DNA of 19,557 nucleotides from contig JAHWHD010000074.1 in the NCBI GenBank assembly GCA_019323525.1, positions 1 through 19,557 on the forward strand, given 5' to 3'. This DNA comes from Candidatus Woesearchaeota archaeon (GTDB taxonomy: Archaea; Nanobdellota; Nanobdellia; Woesearchaeales; JAHWHD01). Position numbers and translations under genes: made by a program. Below the pieces are notes generated by a model. It did no database searches and was not told the origin of the DNA. It saw only the letters and a program-made list of their open reading frames with translations. How positions within the stretch are numbered: the first letter of the stretch is position 1; every line of letters begins with the position of its first letter. Shown piece by piece: positions 9,501 through 18,500 of the stretch.

Positions 9501-12500
9501 CTTTGATGACGAAGTATCGATAGGATTAAGAAATATTGCAAGAAGTCCTTATAATCTCAATATATACAATCTTGCAATTAACGCATTAGGTGTGATGAAG
9601 TATGGAGATTTTTTTGAAAAGGGCACATCAGTTGAATTTTTAATCAGTGAGCTTAGAGTACATGAATACGAAAAGAATCCAATCATCTGGGCGCTAGGCG
9701 ATCTAGGGGATGAAAGGGCTCTGCCAGCTTTGGAGCGTTTAGCATCTGAAGGCAAAGCAAATAGGTTTACAAATGAACAGACTGCGGCAGTCGACGCTAT
9801 AGCAAAGATTGGTGGAAATAGAGCCTTATATTTTCTATTTGAAACCTGGGCAGGCGGAGATTTTGATGCAAAGCAACACGCACGATGGGCGATATGGGCT
9901 TATGGTGATCAGGTGGTGGACAGAGTTATTGAAAAACTGAATGATAAAGAATATCTTGGCAGGGCAAATTATCTGGAAGAAGAGCTTATCGACGCATTAG
10001 GAAAAATAGAATATGAAAATGAGGATAGAAAACGTAAGGCTGCTTCAAAATTGGTTGATCTGCTAGAAAGAGATGATGTAAACCATGAAACAATAAACAC
10101 TGCCCTAAATGCACTTGGCGAGGGTGTGGTGGACATACTCATAGACAATCTAAAGAGCCCGAAATTTGACAGCAGTATAAAACGGAACAGAATATTGCAG
10201 GCGATACTACAGATAGGAGAAATAAAAACTACACAAGAGATAGTCATACCTACGATGGTTGATGCTTTCAAAGAAAAGGAGTTGAGAAATCGTGCAGGGT
10301 TAATCCTGGCAAAAATAGGAATGCCTGCTTATGAACCTGTGAAAGAGATGATAACTCAAGATGCTGACCAAGATAAAATAGAGAAAACTGTATTGACTCT
10401 GAGCATGATTGATGCGATGAATGCAAAAGAAGAAGGCACAGTTAACTCAATCTTTTTCGGCGACAGGGAAGAACCTCTCCAGAAATGGATATTATACAAA
10501 CTATTGTTACAGCACGGGCTTGGTGATAGAAAACGCGTATATCGAGAAGAAGCATATAAGTTGTATTATGATGAATTAGGAGGCAGAGAGGACGACCTGG
10601 AGAGGGAACTTGGGACGATATTGGAATTATTCGAAACACCAAGTCTTAAGAGGGACGATATGTTGCTTGACTTGATTGACAGAAAGGCATCTAAATTAGA
10701 GCAAGCGAACAGGATCGCGAGTTTTCTTAGCAAGAATTCTGGAGGGGTTGATGAGCTGGACATGTTTCCGGTTGATGAGCAGGACATCATTTCAGAAGTG
10801 CCTGTTTCGGTTTTTGCGCGCGAGATTGTAAGAGCTTATAACAGAGAAAAAAGGATAGAGCTGCTTAAATTACTGATTGGAATCAGTGATAAGTTCGATA
10901 CAGGGGTTTATGAAACTATAGAGATAGGTGGAAGGCCAAGAGTGGGGTATAGCACATATAAAATAAAAGATAAAGACGAAGCAGCAAAGTTTAGAAATTC
11001 AATATTTTCTGCTTCTGAGACAGAGTTCAATAGCTTTATTGAATTTTTGATGAAAGGTAACGGAGGGGTATTTGATCCGATTACGGTGGCAGACCAAAAA
11101 CAGATGGATGATTTCCTGAACGAGGTGTTCAACTTCTTTGTACCTGAAACAGAGGTTACTGGCATAACCAGAGAACGCATCAGCATTGCTTTCCACACTA
11201 TATTTCAAACATACAGCCCTGATAGAAGGACCGCGATTTTCATAACGTTATTGAATCTTAAAGAGAAGTTAAAAGATGCCTCAATGGGTGAAAAGTATAA
11301 ACTATTCCTTTCTTCACTAGGCGCTGCAGGTGTCAAAGCAGGACAGTTTCTTAGCGAGCAGGAAGGAATTATTGAGAGCGCTGAACTTAGGGATTCGCTC
11401 GGACAGTTGAAAGAGGCAGTTAAACCATTCAGCAAGCAAGAGGCTTTTGAAGTTATCAACACTAACAGATTAGAAAATGAGGTGGCTGCCCTTGGGACAA
11501 GACTTGGCTCAGGCTCTATAAAGCAAGTGCATCTTGCGACTTTAGAGGATGGAAGCGAGGTTGCGATTAAAATTAAAAGGCCAGGATTGGACGATTTGTT
11601 AGATGAAGACTTCAAGGTTTTGGTTACAGTGGTAAATGAATTGAAAAAAACAGGAATGGAGATACCTGACATTGTTGATTTTGTAAGAGAGGGTATTGAG
11701 AAGGAGAGTGATTTCAGGAATGAAGTTGAAGCAGCAGCATTAATAGGGAATTTGGGATATAAAAGTCCAGAAGAGAAACATTACAATGTTAAATTTGCAA
11801 AGATACTCGAGTCAAACAAAGACATGATAGTTGAAGAAGCAGTAAAAGGGGTCTCGTTCAGCTTGCTTATGCAAATGATGGAGCATAAAGAGGATATCTT
11901 GTTAGAGGATGCTGAGCTAAAACGAGAAGTTATGTCTAATTTAGGGTTTGAGGAGAGCCAGATTGATACCATACTTTCGTTAGACAAATCAGACATTGAG
12001 AAATTGTTATCATTTGATGTGAATGAGATATCTGACATACTATTAGACCACATTTTCTATCAGATATTTGATGCAGGATTATTCCATGGAGATCCTCATG
12101 GCGGGAATTTCATGATTACGCCAAACGGAGAGATATATATAATAGATTTAGGGGATATAGGCAAGTTAGAGGCGAACGAACGAAGGGCGCTCAGCGGTGT
12201 CGTCATTGGCATATCTAGGCAGGATGTAGAATACACTCTGCTGAATGTTGATAAAATCCTTGGCAGCAGACAGTCTGAAGAGATAAAAAACAGCATTACC
12301 TACATAATTAACAGCGATAAGCCTGTTATTGAAAAGATGAAAGATTTATGGATAACAGTGTCCAACAAAGCAAAAGGTCCTGGCAAGGATTCGTTCAATT
12401 CTGCAATGAAAACTTTAGCGAAAGTTGATTATCTGATAAGGCTTAGCGGGAAAGATGAAAAGTTCTTTAGAAGGCATGGAGTCGGGCTAGCGAACTATTA

Positions 12501-15500
12501 CGATTTGACAGCAGCGAAGGTAAAACAATATTTTGGAATGGTTGAGAGTGCGCCAGAACTGGAAGATGTTAAAGAAGAGCTAACCGGGGAAGAAGGGGAG
12601 AAGGAAAAAGGAGAGGTGGAGGATAAAGTCATATCGCTATTGGAAAAAGGGTATATGGTGGCAGGCATAACAGGCAGAGGGGTGAATCGGAAGAATCCAA
12701 TGTATGAAGAGAGTGAAAAAGGTATATTGGAGATCGGAGAGGCTGCAGTACCATATCTTCTAAGATATTTGGAGAGTGAGCAGGTGCACTCGCCATACAT
12801 TGCATCTACGCTTGCAAAGATAGGCGGGGAGAGTGTGCTTGAGCTCATGAAGCAGAGGGTTAATTCCGAGCTTTATCACGTAAGCAACGCGGCAATTGAA
12901 GTAATTGGAAAGATAGGAAGCGAGGAAGAATTCCCTATACTTAGGGACGCGTTATTGGACGGGGGGTGGCGCTATGAAACAGGAACTGTGATAGATGCTA
13001 TGGAGAACATGGATGATAAGAGAACTTTTGGCGTGGTTATCGAGTTTCTGGTAAGCGATCATGCAAGGTATATGACTAGTCCAGTATTAAAAAGCAAGAT
13101 TAGAAACCTGCTTTTGAAAATGGGAGATGAGGAACTTTCAGAAATGCAAGCAACTTATGATGGACTAGAGCCTGTCAAGCCCGATGATGTTGAGTATGTA
13201 AAAAATAGAATCAGGATGATTATTGGCCATGATTATTACTCTGAACTTGCCCAGGAGGAGTATTTTTCAAAAATATATTTCACGCCTAGAGGAGAGCATG
13301 CCGGAAGAGATCTTATACAAGATGTAATTGAAACCCTTACTAAAAGGAATGAGGTCAAGCAGAAAATCTTAGAAGCGCTTAAAGCTAGCGAAGGCAGTGC
13401 AGAGATAATAGAAGAGATTGATAAACTAAGAACGTATCAGGAGGAGGTATATAGTGAAGGAAAGGGGGCGCTATTGAAATATGGTACAGAAATAGTGCCT
13501 GCGTTATTAGAGGCGAGCGAATATGATGACATGAATAAAGAAGTATTGTTTGGATTGTTAGGAGATATTGGGGACAGCAGAGCGTTGCCATTGCTAATCA
13601 GGAATCTTGATAATGCGAGGTATAGAGGGATTGTTGCACAAGCTCTAAGCAAAATTGGAGATGAACAAGCAATTAAACCGATGGTAGATTACCTGGTGAA
13701 GAACATGTTTTACTTACGTGAACTGAGAAGACCAATCATTTCGTTCGGGGATAAATCTTTGCCATATCTAAAAGAGGCTATAAGCGATAAAAAAGTTGAT
13801 GAACATCATGTAAACGATATAGAAAAGATGATTGATGAGATTGAAAGTATGGCGCCTGAGGAGAGATTGCAGGAAAGGGGAGAAAGCCAAGAGGCACTCA
13901 CGTCTTTGGCATCAAGAATTCTTATTGTCATGGCCGAAGAGCTAGAGAGATATGTAGAAGGGGGAGATGTGGGCGGTTTAACGCCAATACAACAGGAGTT
14001 CTTGGATGAACTATTGGAACAAGGAAAGATAACGCAAAATGAATACAAACAAGCGCTTGAAACAGGACAGATGCCTTTTATAGCTGCTGGGGAAGGCGAG
14101 GTAGCTGTTCCTGGAGAGGGGGTTGGGTATGAAGAGGTGGGGTTAGTTGGTGTTGAAGAACTCCCTGAAGCGCAAAGGACAGAAATCGAGTACCATCTAG
14201 ATACACTAAAATACGGTGATTTGGATAGCAGACTAAGAGCGTCACAAAAACTTTGGGAGATTGGAGAGGGTTCTGTTCCTTTTATCATCAGTGCTTTGAA
14301 CGAAGAGTCAATACCTAAGTCTATTGGCGTAAGAATATTGGGGTTTATCGGGGGCGCTAGAGCCAGGGATGTTATAGTGCGATATATATCTGATCCTAAT
14401 TACAATGTTCGTGCTGAGGTGGCAGGAGCATTAGGAAGGATTAAAGATCCGGATTCAATTGAAATATTGATTGGATTGCGGAATGATGATTCAGATTATG
14501 TCAGAATCGTTGCGGGAAATGCTTTAGGTGAAATTGGGGCTCCTGCGTTAGAAAGGCTTCATCAACTGATGGGTGAATCTGAATCAGATGTAAGGTTCGC
14601 ACTAGTACCATTACGCTTTATCTCAGACGACAGCTCAATACCTTACTTGGTAGAGTCGTACAAATACGAAAATACAGATATTAGAAACGAAATAAGGGAA
14701 TTTTTTATTTTGGGTTCTGAAAAAAGAATAAATACCTTGGTCTCTTATCTGGAAGTTGATAAACTCACACCCTATGCTCTGGAATTAGTTGAAGATTTTG
14801 GGAAAAAAGAAGCTGTAGAACCGTTAATCAGGTTGCTGGGCCATCAAGATAGTGAGGTAAGGCTAAAGGCTGCAAAGATTTTAGTTGAAAGCCAAGACCC
14901 AAGGGTTATTGAACCCTTATCGGAAGCGTTTAATGAACCGGCGATAGCAGAAGGACTTGCATTGAGATTTGTTACAAGAATCGTCAGTGAAGACGATTTC
15001 ATGAGATTCAGTTCTGAGTTTGAAAGCAGACCTGAAAAAACAAGAGTGGCGCTCCTAAAAGCGTTTAGTGATGCATATATTTTTCAAAAAAGGCTAGCCC
15101 TAAACTTCTTACAGAAACAGTATGAATCTGAGAATGAAAATATAAGGGCTGCAGCCATCACTGGGCTGACCAAATTAGATAAAGAAGGAGAAACCCTCTT
15201 AAGAGGTTTATCAGATAAAAGCACCAAGGTAAGGGCGGCAAGTCTTGAGGCGTATATAGAAGCAAATCAATACGATATTGAAGATCGCCATATCGATCTT
15301 CTAGTCGACCATCTAAGAGGCAAGGGGGTTGAGGTTGGTGAGGTGGCTGTCAGATGGCTAGCAACATTAAGCAAGTATGACATATTAAAAAACCAGTTTA
15401 AAGGTGATGAGCTGGATAATGAGATTGCTCTTGTACTGCTTGAGAATGGAGATGATAACTACAGATCATATGTGGACCAGCTTCTGAAAGATTCGAATAG

Positions 15501-18500
15501 GAGAAAAAGGACCATAGATGTAATAGGCAAACTGAACCTAATAGAGCATGCACCGCAATTGTTCGGGTTGCTTGATACAGAAGAAAGCAGTCTATCTATA
15601 GATGCACTAACAAACATGGATGGTGAACCAATCCTAGAAAAAGTAGTTCAACTTCTTGATCACAAAGAGCCAAAGGTTAGAAGGTTTGCTGCTGAAAAGA
15701 TTTTAGAGCAGTCATCTTATCTCAAGGATGTGGTGTCTAATGGTGAAGAGTTAATAAATACTGTTCAAAAAATGCATAATGAAGGTTTACAGCTGCGTGA
15801 CACTGTTGAGCTTGTTGAAAGATTGGCTTTAGTGAGTCCTGAGATGTTTACTCCAGCAGTGATGGATGATTTGTCTTCGATATACGGTGATAGGTTAAGG
15901 TATGCGAGGTTTTTTGTTTCTGGCAGAAAAGAGGGCCTTGAAATTTTAGAGACTGAAGTACAAAGAGAGTTCAAGTCAAGGGTCTTAGAAGGGAAAAAAG
16001 AGATTGTAATAGTACACAATTTCCAGGATGGCATAGGTGATGAATTGATCAGAGTGACAACGCTTGTAGAGTCGTTGCTAGATGCCAATCCTGAACTTAA
16101 GATCAAGATATTCACAGCAAGGCCTTACCTTTATGATTCACATGAAAGGTTAGAGGTTGATAGTTTGTTTGGATTGCTTGGGGAACAGACGTCAGGATAT
16201 GATATGGTGATCAATTTTGAAGGGCCTCCGAACCAAAGAACTAACCAATGGAGCAACATCGCTAGCAGGATTATCTCGAATTCAATAGATACAGTTGTCC
16301 TGCAGAATCAAGGGAGTCATGATATTCATATGTTAATGGGCGGTTTGGAGGTTGACCTTGAATTTAGTGGAAATGTATACTTGACAAGTTACAGGTTTCT
16401 TGCAGAGATGGGTGTGCCGTTCAAAATAGAAGAAGAGAGCAGGAACAGCATAATTGTGAACAAGGAAGGTGAGTTTACAGAACAATGGTGGAAAGATAAT
16501 GAACTTGAAAATAAAAAAGTGGTTGCGCTTAACCTATTCGGCGGAACCATTAAAGAAAAGGGCATCACTAATAGAGAAGAATTCAGAGAGATTGTCAATG
16601 ATCTAATCAAACAAGGGTATCATGTGCTGGTTCTTCCAAATCATCAAGAATGGGGCACTGTTGAGGAAGCAATGCGCATGGTTGAAGGGATAGATAAGGG
16701 ATTAACTGTTGTAGAAGTCGTTCCCGGCGATCAACCTACTTTCCTTAAAAATGTTGTATCAAAAAGTGACTTGGTTGTAACTGTTGAAGGCGGTTTGATG
16801 CATTTAGCGTATCTATTAGGTAAAAAACATATCGCTCTTGAGGCTGAGAAGTCAGGGTCTTTCAGGTATTGGAAGAGCGTAGGAAGTTCTGAGGACCAAG
16901 CCCATGTAGGAAGAGGATCTGATTTTGAGACTACGTTAAGCAGTTTGGAGGAACCTGGACTAACACCAGAAAATCTTGCATACGCACAGAGAAACCTCCA
17001 AGAAATGGAATCTGATGTTCAGGAGATCGCAGCAAGATGGTGGGGGACTGAAAAGAATTATGAAGTGCTAAGGCAAATGCTTGTTAAGGCTGGCAAGGAT
17101 CCAGGGCTTGCAACTGAGATTTCGTTTGCTATGATGGGGGGGATGCCTGATGCAGAAGTTGCAAGAGAAACAGTATTTTTTGAAGAGAACCCTCTGGCTA
17201 CCACATTATATGAAGAAGTTCTAGGATATGAACAACAAGGTATTGTTCCTTATGAAATTAGCGAGCGGTTAGAGGCTAGATTTACTGAACTGGATGAAAA
17301 AACATATGACTGCCACTCGTTTGCTTGGGGGTTCATGAATAGTATTGGCGTTCCTGCTCCTGCCACGTTAGAGGTAGAAAAACCAAATCTCGAAGATTTT
17401 GAAGATGAAACAGATTATTTGGTTGAGTTAAGGAACAGACTCCAATTGATGAGAGAGACAGCTGCCGGACAGGTATCTGTTAAAGAGCAGCAAAGGTTTA
17501 CAGAAGGCATTTACAAGAACAGTGTTCAAATCCCTATCAAGCAGCACAGTGTTGATGAGTATTTACTAGCTCAACAAGAAGGAGTAAATAAAGTACGCGA
17601 GGTTATTGCAGAGTTAAAGAGAGGGTTTTCTTCCAGGTTAATATTAATCTCGAATAATGAGCCAGGCAATGACTTTTATGATGCTCATTCTACAGTGGTT
17701 TTAGGTGAAACGCAAGATGGGAATGATCTGTGGGTTATTGAAAAAGCGCAAGTAGGAGCACCTATCAGGGTTAAAAGGTTGTCAAAGGTTATCGAAGACT
17801 GGTCGTTAGGAAGGTACCAGAACTTGAATATAAATATCTTGAAAAGAAGGGTTGAGGATATAGTCGAAGTAGGACCTGCAGTTCCTGCTGAGGGAGTAGA
17901 ACATATAACAATCTATCAACTAAAAGCTGCTGACGAGACAACCACACTTGAAGAGTGGGGCGAAAACCTGTACAATTTCTGGGTACCCAGGTCTCTGGAT
18001 ATAAAGACGATGTATGAACAGGCTAAAGCGGTCTCTACAAATGATGAGCCTGTGATTGTAAGTATTGGTTCAGGAACTGCAATTACAGAGTATCTTCTCG
18101 CCAAAAGAGGTGCAGAGGTGTATGCTGTGGATCCTGACCTTGGACAGATTCAGGCTGCTGCTGAAAAATATGATTTAGTCCCGCATCCTGATATTCAAAA
18201 CGTGTGGATACCTCGAAAAGGTGGAAAGAACGATGGATTAAAGTTGACGCTGATAAAAGGCGACCATGTTACATTCAAGGAACAGATAAATTCGTTAGGT
18301 GTAAACACTATCCAGTATCCACAAGAGATTATTGATTTGCAGGAAGAAGTTCATAGGTTAAGGAGGCAGTTTATCTCTGAGATGAGGCCTTTGCAAAATG
18401 AGTTATATAAACTTAACAACGATTTGCCTGATTATCTAGAGAGAGAAGAGCAGTTATACAGCAAGATGAAAGTTGTAATGGACGATGTCTATAAGCCAAT

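Noticed and set aside
9334..15860. Recent tandem duplication of the HEAT blocks
   Set aside because: The repeats agree only in pattern (G-D-x-x-A, V-R-x-x-A), not in DNA sequence, so they are old; no long DNA direct repeats were noticed apart from the short linkers.
3595..18104. Many minus-strand open frames of 60-285 codons inside the giant gene (for example 4869-5699 and 8595-9452)
   Set aside because: They mirror the giant reading frame, are rich in Ser/Leu low-complexity sequence, show no domain motifs and have no promoters; the plus frame contains intact catalytic motifs over the same bases.
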